Origin: Eukaryota sp. TZLM1-RC
Lineage: Eukaryota; Metamonada: BaSk clade
Length of the DNA: 64,000 nt
Assembly: GCA_040285825.1 (NCBI GenBank)
Contig: JAUPSS010000001.1
Location: forward strand, 2,976,001-3,040,000
Direction: 5' to 3'
Shown in pieces: positions 20,864-31,546 of the stretch (its first letter is position 1; the number at the start of each line of letters is the position of its first letter). A model generated the notes under the pieces. The model searched no databases. It saw only the letters and a list, made by a program, of their open reading frames with translations, and had not been told where the DNA came from. Position numbers and translations under genes: made by a program.

Positions 20864-22657
20864 ATGTCATTTGAAGTAGCCTCTAAACTTGAAAGTGGCT
20901 ACAGAGCAGTATCCGATGAAATCGCTGAGCTCAAAAAACAGCTTCTACTACAAGCCAAACGACGAAAGTCAAAATCTAGACGATCCTCAGTAGCTTCATC
21001 TCCCCCACAAACCCAGCTCAATATTCAGTCTCCATCCACTGATCCATCCCCACCTCCTCCTGCCATAGATGTCGATGTGGTTCCTCCAACCATGCCTGAA
21101 TCTCCTGTTTCCCCCTCTCCACCTGCTTCGTCACAATCTACAGAATCCCTACACTTTGACCATGATTTCAATACATCTTCTTCTAGATCAGCCTCAAGTC
21201 CATCAAGTTCTTTCCTAAAACGTCAGGAATACTTTGACCAGCAACGAAGACTACGTAACGAAGAAAGGAAGAAGCAACATGATGCTCAAGAAGCAACCAG
21301 GGCTCGCCATACCCCTCAAATTAACCCTCAATCACAATCACTAAATCGATCAGTTTCTACTTTATTCTCTTGGAAACGTGATAAAGAGCTCAAAAAACAA
21401 AAACTTGCCCAGGAAAGAGCTCAAAAGTCAAGTGAAGTCAAGGGAACTCCACGTATTAATCCTAAATCAGCAGAAATAATGAAATCAAAACCCAGAACTG
21501 GGAAAGTAGAAAATGAATTATTACTGTCACATTTCAAAAAGAAAATTGAATTAGAATTAAGACAAAAACAGGAGGAAGATGAAAAGTTAAAGCAGGCTAA
21601 ACCTAATTTATCACATCATTCTAGTAATTTGTCACGTGATGGTGACGTATCTGACCGGTTATATTCACTTTCTAAAAATAGAAGGGTTGAAAAGGAAGAA
21701 GTTCCACCTCCCGATTCAGAGGCAACTTTCTCCCCAGTTATTAACCCCCTATCTAAATCAATGACGCGACGAGTTTCTGTTGAAGACCATTTGTATCAAG
21801 AAGCAGAAGCCAGAGAAGAACGCAAAAGATTGCTGTCAAAGAAGATTCAAAATAGGAGTGATTCTAGGTTTAAACCTAGCCCAATGACTGAGAAACTAGC
21901 TCAAAATTACGACAAGCGGTTAGGAATAAAAAATTCAAAAGATCGAATATTTAGAAGTAAAAGTGCACCAAAAAGTCGACCTGAGGATGATGATAATATG
22001 AGCTTTAAGCCGAAAATTTCACGAAATTCTAAAAATTTGGTTCGTCAGGGTGGAGACCGTATTGAGGAACTTTATAAAGAAGCACAAGAACGAAAAAAGA
22101 AGAGAGATTTGAAGAAATTAAGTGAAGAGCGACAAGAGTTACTTTCAATTGAAGAAAGCAAAAGAAAAAGCAAAATGCGTATAAAAAAACATTCTTTTAA
22201 TTCAGACCCTCTATCAGAAGCTGATTTGTTTGATCGGCAACAGATGTGGCTATCACGACTGGAAAGTAAACGTCAACATGGACGACGAGCTGCCGCTGAG
22301 GAAGAACTTGAAAGTTGCACATTTGCCCCAGATTTAAGTATTCATAAACCAATTAGTGATTTATCACCAATTCCTTACACCAAAGGGACCGCAGCACACC
22401 TGAAACGTATGGAAACTGTCAGAAGTCCTATGAATTCTTCCGATATTGACCTATCAGTAACTGGAATTGACAAGAAACTTGTTCCTTCTTGTTTACACTG
22501 TTTATTTTCCTTTGATGAATCTGAATTTAGACTTGCCTTTGGGAATGTCATTGATGTTATTGAAGGTAGAGTTGTTGAACAAGAAACTGTTTATAAGGAA
22601 AAAAGGGGCGTGTCCAGACCAAGAACTCCCAGGAAGAGGAGGCCAAGTTTTGTGTAG
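20864..22657 (+). CDS. FKPKI-repeat protein 1 (uncharacterised, basic, repetitive)
   Basis: A 597-residue basic protein without a known domain. A short N-terminal coiled coil (YRAVSDEIAELKKQLLLQA) is followed by a Ser/Pro-rich stretch. From residue 140 on, a degenerate motif recurs every 40-70 residues: TPQINPQSQSL, TPRINPKSAEIM, TFSPVINPLSKSM, FKPSPMTEKLA, SFKPKISRNSKNL and CTFAPDLSIHK. Each is followed by ...(R)LY(Q/K)EA(E/Q)(A/E)R...R, a charged helix. The same motif occurs in the gene at 48546-49835, so the two are paralogues. Such modules suggest a filament- or microtubule-associated protein, but that is inference. The frame is open from a TTG at 20855; ATG 20864 (MSFEVASKL) is the first ATG. 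Confidence 0.8.
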   Translation: MSFEVASKLESGYRAVSDEIAELKKQLLLQAKRRKSKSRRSSVASSPPQTQLNIQSPSTDPSPPPPAIDVDVVPPTMPESPVSPSPPASSQSTESLHFDHDFNTSSSRSASSPSSSFLKRQEYFDQQRRLRNEERKKQHDAQEATRARHTPQINPQSQSLNRSVSTLFSWKRDKELKKQKLAQERAQKSSEVKGTPRINPKSAEIMKSKPRTGKVENELLLSHFKKKIELELRQKQEEDEKLKQAKPNLSHHSSNLSRDGDVSDRLYSLSKNRRVEKEEVPPPDSEATFSPVINPLSKSMTRRVSVEDHLYQEAEAREERKRLLSKKIQNRSDSRFKPSPMTEKLAQNYDKRLGIKNSKDRIFRSKSAPKSRPEDDDNMSFKPKISRNSKNLVRQGGDRIEELYKEAQERKKKRDLKKLSEERQELLSIEESKRKSKMRIKKHSFNSDPLSEADLFDRQQMWLSRLESKRQHGRRAAAEEELESCTFAPDLSIHKPISDLSPIPYTKGTAAHLKRMETVRSPMNSSDIDLSVTGIDKKLVPSCLHCLFSFDESEFRLAFGNVIDVIEGRVVEQETVYKEKRGVSRPRTPRKRRPSFV

Positions 22658-23229
22658 GTTGTAGTTGGTAATTTTAATTTTGTTTCTTTAAAATTTTTCA
22701 AGATAATCGTGTACATGGAGTTAATCTTGAATCTAATTAGTGTTATAGTTTATTTCAACTATTTAAATGAATATGTATTTTTCTTGTTGTCTCATGTTAC
22801 ACACTGGTTTTAATAACTTTTCTGGTATCTTAAACCATATATTCATTGAATGCCTACTATTTTAGATTCAGCTTTGATAACCACACCCAAAATCGAATAA
22901 GGAGGTTTATAATTTCAGCATGGAACTTCAACTGTTTTGTAGAATTTCACTTTATTACAACACTTCTGTAATGTATGGCGTTGTTTGACCAAATGAAAAA
23001 ACATTACTATAATGCTTTCCTCCACAGTTTTCAACATTGTAATGTCACCGCTGGTCAAAAGCAAACTAATTTGTTTAACTTATTAATTAAAACGAAAATA
23101 AATACTAATGCTATAAACATGATTTGAGACTGATTAAAAGACTAAATATGATCACGCTGTTGTCTTTGTTGATTTGATCATTTAAATTTGATTTTCATCG
23201 ACTTTTGGATTTATAAGCTATCTTCAGCG
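22658..23229. other. Intergenic region
   Basis: About 570 AT-rich bases between the FKPKI gene and membrane-protein remains; nothing recognised. Confidence 0.4.
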
Positions 23230-25639
23230 TGGTAAGTATTCCTTCTGCATCGTTTCGAGTTATATTATCATTTGTGCTGCTATTCTATCATCAATTGTAC
23301 TGCTGGGACTTTATGAAACAAACAAGGCCAAGACAACGAAGTGTATTAAGATTTATAAATTGGTTATTTTCAATTTACCCTCGTCTACAACTTTTCTGCT
23401 CTTTCCAAAGACATGTTTGCCATCTCCCGTCCTCGAGCTCTTTGTTATTCTGTCACTTCTTTTTTTATGTTGGTCATTGTTCCTTTTTCCTTTCCTTACA
23501 GATTCTTCCTTATACGTTGATGCTACCTCCCCTCTTCTGTATTTTCATCAATTCTACGTCAACTTTCCCTTTTACCGACTGAGTATCATCATGATCTGAG
23601 CTACTGGACTGGGGGTTTGGTTAGGAAATGCTCTTGCTTTCTTGATTTACTCAGTTTACACTCAATTTCTTGATTCAAATATTATTTTTAATTTTGTTTT
23701 ATATGTAATTTGTTCCTAAAAAATTTAAATTTAAATTTGTTCCTGAAATATATAAATTTTTGTCAAACTTTACTCACAATTTTGATGAGGACACCTACTC
23801 TATTGTTTCCTCAGTGAAACATCCTGATTCTCTTTTCTATTTCAATCCGGAATATGACTTTTTCCATCTGAATTCAATTATATTCCAATTGTCTAGTCTT
23901 TCGATAGATGTACTTTCAGCTAGTTGCTTCCACAGCCTGCTGTCATCAAATTTTGCCGAAAAATCCCAGATTGTCGTTTCAATCAGGTCAAATATTTTAA
24001 ATAATTCTAGATTCTGACTTATCTAGAGATTGTTACAGAAATTTGTGATATATTCTACCACTCTTTGCTCTCTTTGAGTTATGATTTTCTTTCTTTCAAA
24101 GAACCATTCTAGAAGATCAAAATTCGTCAGTTTTGTATTACTATTGTTACTTCCTTGCTCCTTCTTGTGTCTCGTGAACAATAACAATTCGCGGTTTAAT
24201 CAAATCACTTTGGAATATTCAAGACTGAAAGAACATTCCCTGTGGTTTGTTAGTTGAACTAAAAATTAGTTTTCACGATTCATTTGGCAAGATGATTCAA
24301 TCCTTTGAATTCTACAGTTTATAACCTCAGTTACAATATCAAGAATTGTATAATTCTTTTTCCGAGTTTGAAACAGTTTATAACCAAAGTATTAATTTTT
24401 GTGAACGATTTGATTCCCAAAATTCTCTTTGCTTGGACTTTTTTTACCCAGTTTAACAGAGAATGTATACATTCAATCAATCAAGGAAGTACTTGGTTTC
24501 AGTTGTAGATTCTACAATTGAGCGTTCTGGGGATATCAAATGAAGAAGATCATTTGGGTTTCCAATCAAAACTTGATTGGGGTGCCAATGGCCAGAAATT
24601 TGATGACAGTTTCACCAATTCGTCATTTTACTTTGAATTACCCTATTTTGAGCGAAAAGAAATTGCCCACCAACTAATCTTTGGTCTAAACTTTGACGAG
24701 TTGACAAGAAATGTCATGAATGAGATCAAATTGAGCTCTCCTCAATTGTGAACTGTTATCTCAGAAGAAGCTGAAAATTCTTACTTCATTGCCAAAAACT
24801 TAGATACAATGTCATTTAACAATTCTATGACATCTTTTATCCTTGCTCTTTGCTTGTTTTTTTACATTTGTGTCCAGTTTAATCAAAAATGATTCAATTA
24901 TTGACATAAAGGTGAAACATCAAGACGTAAACGTTTTTAAACCAAAAAGTCCATTTGTTTTAGTTCTAGTTGGGTTTTTCACAGTTTTACTAGCTGGAAT
25001 TCTTGTTATGCTATGGTTTCATCTACGGTCCACTAATCTTTTTTTATTAATGGACTCTTTGGCGAAGGTTTCGCTTGATGTGGAAGATATTGAGTTTTCG
25101 GTTTTGCAGACTATTCTTAATAATGAAATTTTTTCCCTCAGTTTTGATAGACTGACGACCATCATGCATCTTTTAAACCTACAACTGGTTGAACTCAGTC
25201 AAAATTTGAATGCTAAAGTTAATGATCTGCTCTACAGTGCCAAAATTTCGACCACCGACACCCAATCGGGTTTTACGTGGCATTTTCACTCCGTAGGATC
25301 ACTAGTCCAACAATATTTGGCAAACTTTGGCAATTCTGATCATGTTGTTGCATTGATTGATTCCACTAGTGCAACAAGAGAGGTTCTTTTAAATGTTCAG
25401 GTTGTTGTTTTGAAACTTCTGAATCCCTTCCAAGATCTACTCAAATCCTCATACTGTTAGTTTGCTTAATCGGACTGATTGGTATTGCGTTTTGCTTTAT
25501 TTTGTTTAGATCAATGTTAATTTCGCTTCAAAAAGAACAGGATACTGTGGTGAGCCTTCTCAAAATGTTACTTGACGAAGCAGTTGAACGTATACCAGAG
25601 TTAAGTAAATATTTAGAGTTTGTTCGAATTTCTAAATAG
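23230..25639 (+). pseudogene. Decayed gene for a multi-pass membrane protein
   Basis: Protein-like remains are spread over all three plus frames. Near 23380 one frame reads LSKDMFAISRPRALCY followed by hydrophobic segments. At 24518-24751 a soluble stretch (LGFQSKLDWGANGQKFDDSF) ends at a single TGA and continues in frame to a hydrophobic segment near 24850, where the frame changes at a run of seven T. A longer open stretch (24843-25460) has a clear membrane helix (SPFVLVLVGFFTVLLAGILV) and a soluble region, and the frame changes again to a final membrane helix (LIGLIGIAFCFILF) and a tail ending LEFVRISK at 25637. The pattern resembles a large receptor-like membrane protein. I cannot name the family. 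At least four breaks make it a pseudogene unless the sequence is poor. Confidence 0.55.
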
Positions 25640-26429
25640 GTTTTAATGATAACTTTATTGTTATCGTTATTTGTATTTTTTGCAAAAATTTAACTTTGAT
25701 TCCTATTAATACTGTAATTTTAGTCTTTCGTTAAATTAATAAAATGTTTAATCAATTTATCCTAAATACATGATTTTTCCTACACCAAGTAATATGGTAT
25801 ACCATTCTGCAAAAGACATCAGAAAATATCTTCTCACACAACTATTTTAAACTCGACTATGAATTAAAAAACCAACACTATTGGATTGGTGCTTCATAGC
25901 AAACTGTGAACATTCAAGTTTGGAAACTAGCATTCATTCTATCAGCAAAAGTAAAACCACAACAGATGTTTAGTATTTTATAGAATTCATAAATGTACAT
26001 TTACTTTAGAGCATGTGAAATCAGTAATGCAAAAGAATTTGGTTTTAGAGAGAATCGAGTTTTGTTCTCATTTGGGAATGTTTGATAAAAACCTATTCAC
26101 CCCACCAAATTGCAGACTATTGACTCCACTTTGTCACATAGATAGTTCCAACTCTGTATACCGGAACCTGTTGAATGGATAAATAGATTTGCATATTTTG
26201 TAGAAATGTCTGAAACTCAAGTAAAAATACAAGTTTCCCAGTGTTAACACCAGGTTGATTCATAAGCATTGGAGCTCTGTCATCAAGGAAAGAGTGTTGT
26301 CTTCATGATTGATCACTTTTGTAAACGCTTTTCAAAAAATAATAAGTATTTTATTTGAGTGACCAATACACAAACCACTTATCATCCATATTGCAAATAG
26401 CATATTTGGCATTGAAGTTACAGTAGCTG
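25640..26429. other. Intergenic region with the promoter of the RING-kinase gene
   Basis: About 790 bases with no credible gene. Its right end holds TTGGCATT at 26406-26413, exactly 16 bases before the ATG, a motif shared with the PABP and MED18 starts. Confidence 0.45.
26406..26413 (+). promoter_or_regulatory. TTGGYATT start-proximal element, RING-kinase gene
   Basis: TTGGCATT, then 16 bases ending AGTAGCTG, then ATGTC. Same spacing as TTGGTATT before the PABP and MED18 ATGs. Probably a core promoter element with a very short 5' leader; inferred from recurrence only. Confidence 0.4.
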
Positions 26430-28100
26430 ATGTCGGGCTCACATCCTGATAGCTTCATCTGTGATATTCATGGTTCACTTTTGCACGACCCTGTTCTCTT
26501 TCCAGGATGTGGTCATACTTTCTGTAATGATTGTATAACTAAATGGGTTCACATCAATCCCACATGTCCTTCATGCAGAACTAAACTTAAAGATCAAAAG
26601 TTAACTCCAAATCTTCGGTTAACTGACGTCATGTCTGAGGTTCTTCGTCCTAGAACAATACGAACTTCCGATCTATCCGATCTATCTGTTCTTTCCCGGA
26701 CTCCTCGTGCAGTTATTGAATCTGGAACTTTCAATGGAAGACCAATAGTGTTCAAACAACCCTATTTTACCAAAGACAATGAGGAAAAGCTGTACCAATC
26801 CGTAACTCGTGTTTATCAAGCTTTTCAAGCGATGGACTGCCCCTCCAGTGTTGTAGGCATATTGGGTATTACCACCAGCCCTCCTGGTGTCATTCAGGAA
26901 AAACTTGACTTATCACTCCAAATGTGCTTTGATCAAAAGAGAAGAGTGTCAACCAGGGAAGCACTAATCATTGCCGAAGATATAGCAATGGCACTTTTAT
27001 CATTTCATTCAGTAGGTTTTGTTCATCGTGATGTTTCAGCTGGTAATGTTTTTCTTAAGATTAGAGGCAATCAAGTGATCGGGGCAAAATTAGGTGACTT
27101 TGATGAAGTTCGAAGTACTGAAGTTACTCTAACTCAACCAGGATTGGGTACGGTTGCGTATGTTGCTCCTGAAGTAATGTCTGGTAAGAATATGAAAGCA
27201 AATGTTGCATCAGATGTCTTTTCATTTGGTGTCCTTTTATGGGCACTTTTTACCAACACTGACCCTTCTAGAGTGGTGGATAATGTCCATCAATTCAATT
27301 ACAAAAGAGTGGAGAAGGAGGGGGCAGCACTCATTGATTTAGAATTATTAAAAAAACCTTTAAAATCAATGATTACTTCAATGGTTAGTCTTAATGAGAC
27401 TAGCCGTCCATTGATTAGAGAAATTGCGGAACAAATTCAAGGGATTCATAGAGAATTCAACCCTATTAGTGAGGGGGAGTTGATTTCGAAAGTTCAAAAG
27501 ATGCAGGAGGATATTGTTCAACAACAAAGTTTAATCAAGGATTTAAGAGAACAAAATGCCATTCTTGAGTCTAAACTTTCAAGACATTCTAATGAAAATG
27601 TAACATCCACAACTCCAGGCTCCACCTCCCCCTCTCCCATCACTTCTGGTGGGGAGGAGGAGGAATCGACTTGTGACAAATCTTTTGTCAATTCAAATGA
27701 TGATTCTTTAAAAAGGCCACGTGTTGGTCTTAAGCCTGAGGAGGGTAGTCAGCTTGGTGACAACGAGGTCAAGAACTGCACAGATGATTTAATGGTTGAT
27801 AATCGCTTCAGTCAGTCATGTCCTTATGTGAAACCTCAACCCTCAGTCAATGATCCACAAACCATTAGTAATTCATCCATAGGTGATCATCATTCTCAAC
27901 AAGAAGGTCCAACCAAACGTTTTCATCATGAGAATGCAATTGCAAATACCCCCAATAGTGTAAAGGTTGGCAATCCTCTGAAAAAACCTACGTTTTCTCC
28001 CCTGGTTATAAGAAATTCCCCATATGGCAAACTCAGAAAACCAATGGGAGCACCACAACGGAAATGTGTGCTCAACACATCAAGATTATTTGAGGATTAG
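26430..28100 (+). CDS. RING/U-box-like finger plus protein kinase
   Basis: A 556-residue protein. Residues 11-49 form a RING-type finger (C-x2-H, then GCGHTFCNDC and CPSC), expected to recruit an E2 ubiquitin enzyme. Residues about 90-335 form a kinase domain of TKL-like type: a weak glycine loop (ESGTFNGRPIVFK, with the ATP-binding Lys), HRDVSAGN as catalytic loop, GDFD in place of DFG, GTVAYVAPE as P+1/APE region and SDVFSFGVLLWAL in helix F. The metal-binding Asp of DFG is present, so activity is possible. A short coiled coil (about 355-385) and a Ser/Pro/Asn-rich tail with basic patches follow. The next gene downstream has the same RING-kinase order but with little sequence similarity. 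Confidence 0.85.
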   Translation: MSGSHPDSFICDIHGSLLHDPVLFPGCGHTFCNDCITKWVHINPTCPSCRTKLKDQKLTPNLRLTDVMSEVLRPRTIRTSDLSDLSVLSRTPRAVIESGTFNGRPIVFKQPYFTKDNEEKLYQSVTRVYQAFQAMDCPSSVVGILGITTSPPGVIQEKLDLSLQMCFDQKRRVSTREALIIAEDIAMALLSFHSVGFVHRDVSAGNVFLKIRGNQVIGAKLGDFDEVRSTEVTLTQPGLGTVAYVAPEVMSGKNMKANVASDVFSFGVLLWALFTNTDPSRVVDNVHQFNYKRVEKEGAALIDLELLKKPLKSMITSMVSLNETSRPLIREIAEQIQGIHREFNPISEGELISKVQKMQEDIVQQQSLIKDLREQNAILESKLSRHSNENVTSTTPGSTSPSPITSGGEEEESTCDKSFVNSNDDSLKRPRVGLKPEEGSQLGDNEVKNCTDDLMVDNRFSQSCPYVKPQPSVNDPQTISNSSIGDHHSQQEGPTKRFHHENAIANTPNSVKVGNPLKKPTFSPLVIRNSPYGKLRKPMGAPQRKCVLNTSRLFED

Positions 28101-28679
28101 GAGGAAGGGTGATTTGGCAACAAAATATTATGGGGTTAGCTGTTTTTTTGGTTCAAAGTTTTTTGCAGTTTGTTATTTATTGAATGGTGGATTTAGATTG
28201 ACAAACATTGTTGAAAATTGAGGTTTTTATTATTTATTCTGATCATTTCTTCATTTGACTTGATTTTAAAACAGTTTAAATAAATTCCATTTAATTTGAA
28301 GCAAAGTAATTTAATTTAAGTTTATGATAATCATGTGTCAAAGTGTGGTAACCTCAATGTTTGGTATTAGCTTTTGACATAAAAAATTGAAAATAATTGG
28401 TCTTTTTTTGATTCAATGGGAATAATTGAAATTTGTTTTCATTAATAAGTCCATTTCATCTTCAGCTGAGCACTATTGAGATTTTCAACTTTAAGTGTGA
28501 GTGTATTGGAATAATCCAATCTTGGTTCAATGATATTCGTCCCTTTAGTTATGAATTAATTTAATGATGTGTGCATGTTCAATCAATAATTTTTTTTGAA
28601 AAAAATAATTCAACTGTTGGAAATTGAAATTTCTGATCAATAACTCAAATCAACCTCCTACTCCTCTACTTGTTGGTGC
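28101..28679. other. Intergenic region with a retroelement tail
   Basis: About 580 bases between two RING-kinase genes. Apart from the NLR-3 tail at 28515-28595, no gene or RNA was recognised. Confidence 0.4.
28515..28595 (+). mobile_element. Isolated NLR-3 3' tail
   Basis: CAATCTTGGTTCAATGA followed by TTAGTTATGAATTAATTT and a CATGTTCAAT string matches the tail of the NLR-3 copy at 15305-15385. Only the 3' extreme inserted or survived. Confidence 0.65.
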
Positions 28680-31247
28680 ATGAACTGTCCTCATTGTCAT
28701 GGGACTTTTGACTTGGTTTCTGACTTACCCATGTTAATCTGTCTTGATGGTCACACAACTTGCACCAAGTGCGCTAATGTCCTTGAATTTTGTCCGATTT
28801 GTACCAACATAACACTGTTCCCTCCCAGAATCAACCACTCGCTTGTAGATCATCTCTCAAATCTTCACCATGAAGAAGTTTGTCCTGTCATCCCTGAAGA
28901 AAGTTTGGAATTCGATGAAACATGTGATGAAATTGGCAGAGGTGGATGTGCTGTTGTGTACGCTGCCAAGTGGTCTGGCCTTGACGTAGCTATTAAACTC
29001 GCTACAATCACTGTAGAAGGACAAGATCAACTACGCAAAGAGCTTGGCCTGCTAATTAAAATGAATAATCCTGGAATACTAAGAGTTTTTGGCATTTGTT
29101 TTATCAACAGCAAGGTTGGAATAGTTATGGAAAGAGCCAACCATTCGTTAATTGTACCTTCTGGACTGACAAAGAAAACCTTGACCTATGCCAAGGATAT
29201 CTGTAATGCTGTTCGTTTTCTACATTCAAAGTCTGTAGTCCATGGAGATTTAAAGCCCGAGAACGTTTTGATGGTTCAAGGTGTTGTCAGAATAGCAGAT
29301 TTTGGTACCTCTCGCATCATCAAAAGCACGGTTGACATTAATCCACAGTCAAAACAGATGATTACTCCCAAATACGCTCCTCCAGAAGCTTTTGATAATC
29401 AAGTCGTCAAGGAAGGCGATGTTTATTCACTTGCTCTAATTTTGTATGAGATGCTTACTGATAGGAGTGCTTTCAAAGGATTACGCACTTATGAAGCTTT
29501 GTATGGTGCTAAATACAGAGAAGAGGGGCTCCTTTTTGACCATGCATTTCCTCAGCAGTTACAGATGGTGCTGAACAGATCGTGTGTGAGGAACCCTTTT
29601 GACAGACCTACGATAGAAGAAATCCTCAATTGTTTGGATGAAGTAACTCATTATGTTGAGCAAAGTGAACTGGAAGTCATCAATTGTTGTTCATCAAATC
29701 AAAATGAACAATTGAGACTAGAGATGCAGCAACTTGGGCGTAATTATGATGAATTGCAACAACACAATAATGGACTACGAACAGATCTTGATAATTCAAG
29801 AAACGAAGTTGTGCAGCTGAAGCAAACAATTTCAAATCTCACGGCACAAGTGACCACGCTGACAGAGGATAAGGAAAGACTTTCAAACCTTGTAACTGAA
29901 AAAGAAGACTCGGTTTCAAGTAGTGCTCAAGAAGTAGACCGCCTCAAAAGTGTCATTATCAACAAAAATTCACGATTTCAGCAGACAATCAGGCAAAAAA
30001 ATGAGGAGCTCGAAAAGTATCAAAATTCATCCTTGAAAATGGAGAAAACCATTCAACAACTCAATGAGCAGAATGCGAAACTAAACAATTTGAACAAGGA
30101 ATTGGAGTCTGTCAATCATGAACAAGCTCAAAAACTTGATGAGTCAAGAAGATTAAGTGCAGAAACTGAAAATAATAGAGAACAAAACATTACTGAATTA
30201 GAAAAAGGAAATTCTGATTTGAGAAAAAATTTCTGGGAAAAGGAAACTCCTGCTGAACTTCTTGCTTTAGGAAGAAAACTGTTGGAGGGAGGGAGGGAGA
30301 CTGAAGAGTCAAGTAGCCCTAGGGTTAATAAGGCAATAGTTCAGGAAACTGATGCTGTTGTTGAACTTTTTGATGATGAAGAACATGAATTACCCAAGCT
30401 CCAATCAAATAGTTCAAGTGAAGCACAACTAGAATCACCCCTTAAAGGAGATGAAATTCTCGTTGGTCTTGAAAATGATGAAGATTCAGAGCCCGTGCAA
30501 AATCCATTAAATTTGAAAATTTCGATTGAAAATTTCGATGTTCGCCAACATAGTGATATTCCGCCACGTGTACCTTCCCCTCATGATGTGCCTCGAGGTT
30601 CACGTTATGAAATATCAGAACGACAGTTGAGGGAGGGAATTGGGGGTCGTTATCCAAGGTCAATTGCAGTAAATCCAATACCAACTACATTTGAGGAGCG
30701 ATTGGCTCAAATCAGAAATTCGCGCATTTCAAATCGCAATCGTGATAGCAATGTTGACTCTCATCGCAATCGAAATCATGACCAATTATTCAGTGAACAA
30801 AGACCATCACAGTCAACCAGTGAAGCTTCCTCTTTACCTAGACTTCCTCGTAGAATGGTTAGTTATAACAGAACTCCGAGTGACTTCCACAGAGCAGCCG
30901 CAACTCGCGATCATTTCGCTTCCTCTCCTGATAGGTCTTCTAATTCACACAATGCTGATTTTCGCAGTATTCCAGACAGTCAATCCATAGCTTCGCGTAC
31001 CAGAAGTAATGTTTTCTCCAATCAATCAAGATTGGGTGTCCATGAAAGACTTTATAGATCACACACTCAAGCATCGAGGCCGCTTCAACAAAATAGAGGT
31101 CCATTTATTCCTAATGAGGCACATTTCACGAAATTAATGTCTATGGGCTTTATTGAGAATGATATTGAGATTGCTTTAAGAAGAACTAATAACAATCTGG
31201 AACGGGCTCTTGAGCTTCTTTTGGCTGGATTTTCTTTGAATGTGTAA
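28680..31247 (+). CDS. RING finger - kinase - coiled coil - UBA protein
   Basis: An 855-residue protein. An N-terminal RING-like finger (CPHCHG..., CLDGHTTCTKC, CPIC; residues 3-40) precedes a TKL-type kinase (about 76-330): glycine loop GRGGCAVVYAAKW, VAIK Lys, catalytic loop VVHGDLKPENVLM (HGD rather than HRD), an intact DFG (IADFGTSR) and YAPPEAF. A long coiled coil follows (about 340-505), then an acidic and then Arg/Ser-rich disordered region. The C-terminus is a UBA domain (about 808-850: LMSMGFIENDIEIALRRTNN and ERALELLLAG). It could therefore write, read and phosphorylate in ubiquitin signalling. Function is inferred from domains only. The start codon is the first ATG. Confidence 0.9.
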   Translation: MNCPHCHGTFDLVSDLPMLICLDGHTTCTKCANVLEFCPICTNITLFPPRINHSLVDHLSNLHHEEVCPVIPEESLEFDETCDEIGRGGCAVVYAAKWSGLDVAIKLATITVEGQDQLRKELGLLIKMNNPGILRVFGICFINSKVGIVMERANHSLIVPSGLTKKTLTYAKDICNAVRFLHSKSVVHGDLKPENVLMVQGVVRIADFGTSRIIKSTVDINPQSKQMITPKYAPPEAFDNQVVKEGDVYSLALILYEMLTDRSAFKGLRTYEALYGAKYREEGLLFDHAFPQQLQMVLNRSCVRNPFDRPTIEEILNCLDEVTHYVEQSELEVINCCSSNQNEQLRLEMQQLGRNYDELQQHNNGLRTDLDNSRNEVVQLKQTISNLTAQVTTLTEDKERLSNLVTEKEDSVSSSAQEVDRLKSVIINKNSRFQQTIRQKNEELEKYQNSSLKMEKTIQQLNEQNAKLNNLNKELESVNHEQAQKLDESRRLSAETENNREQNITELEKGNSDLRKNFWEKETPAELLALGRKLLEGGRETEESSSPRVNKAIVQETDAVVELFDDEEHELPKLQSNSSSEAQLESPLKGDEILVGLENDEDSEPVQNPLNLKISIENFDVRQHSDIPPRVPSPHDVPRGSRYEISERQLREGIGGRYPRSIAVNPIPTTFEERLAQIRNSRISNRNRDSNVDSHRNRNHDQLFSEQRPSQSTSEASSLPRLPRRMVSYNRTPSDFHRAAATRDHFASSPDRSSNSHNADFRSIPDSQSIASRTRSNVFSNQSRLGVHERLYRSHTQASRPLQQNRGPFIPNEAHFTKLMSMGFIENDIEIALRRTNNNLERALELLLAGFSLNV

Positions 31248-31546
31248 ATGCTTTTAATAAACAATTTCTTTCAGTTTGTGTACTGTCCCAATAGCACATC
31301 AGCAGCTCATGAATTGCTCTCTTTTAAAAAAATCTTCACATGCCAACATAATTTTAATTCAGAATGACACTCTACAAAACATACAAAATCAGCTAGTTGA
31401 CGGGCTGACTACTGAATCCAAAGTCATTTCACTACAAAGTGGTAGTAAAGATGCCACTTGACTTGAAGTATTGAATAAGTGAAGACTAAATATATACAAA
31501 TTTATTATAAAGAAAAACAGTGTAACTTTGTGAAATTTGAGTAAAG

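Noticed and set aside
23229-23599. Two overlapping hydrophobic frames read as small membrane proteins
   Set aside because: A third frame in the same place looks more protein-like, and the region fits a single decayed larger gene better than two small genes.
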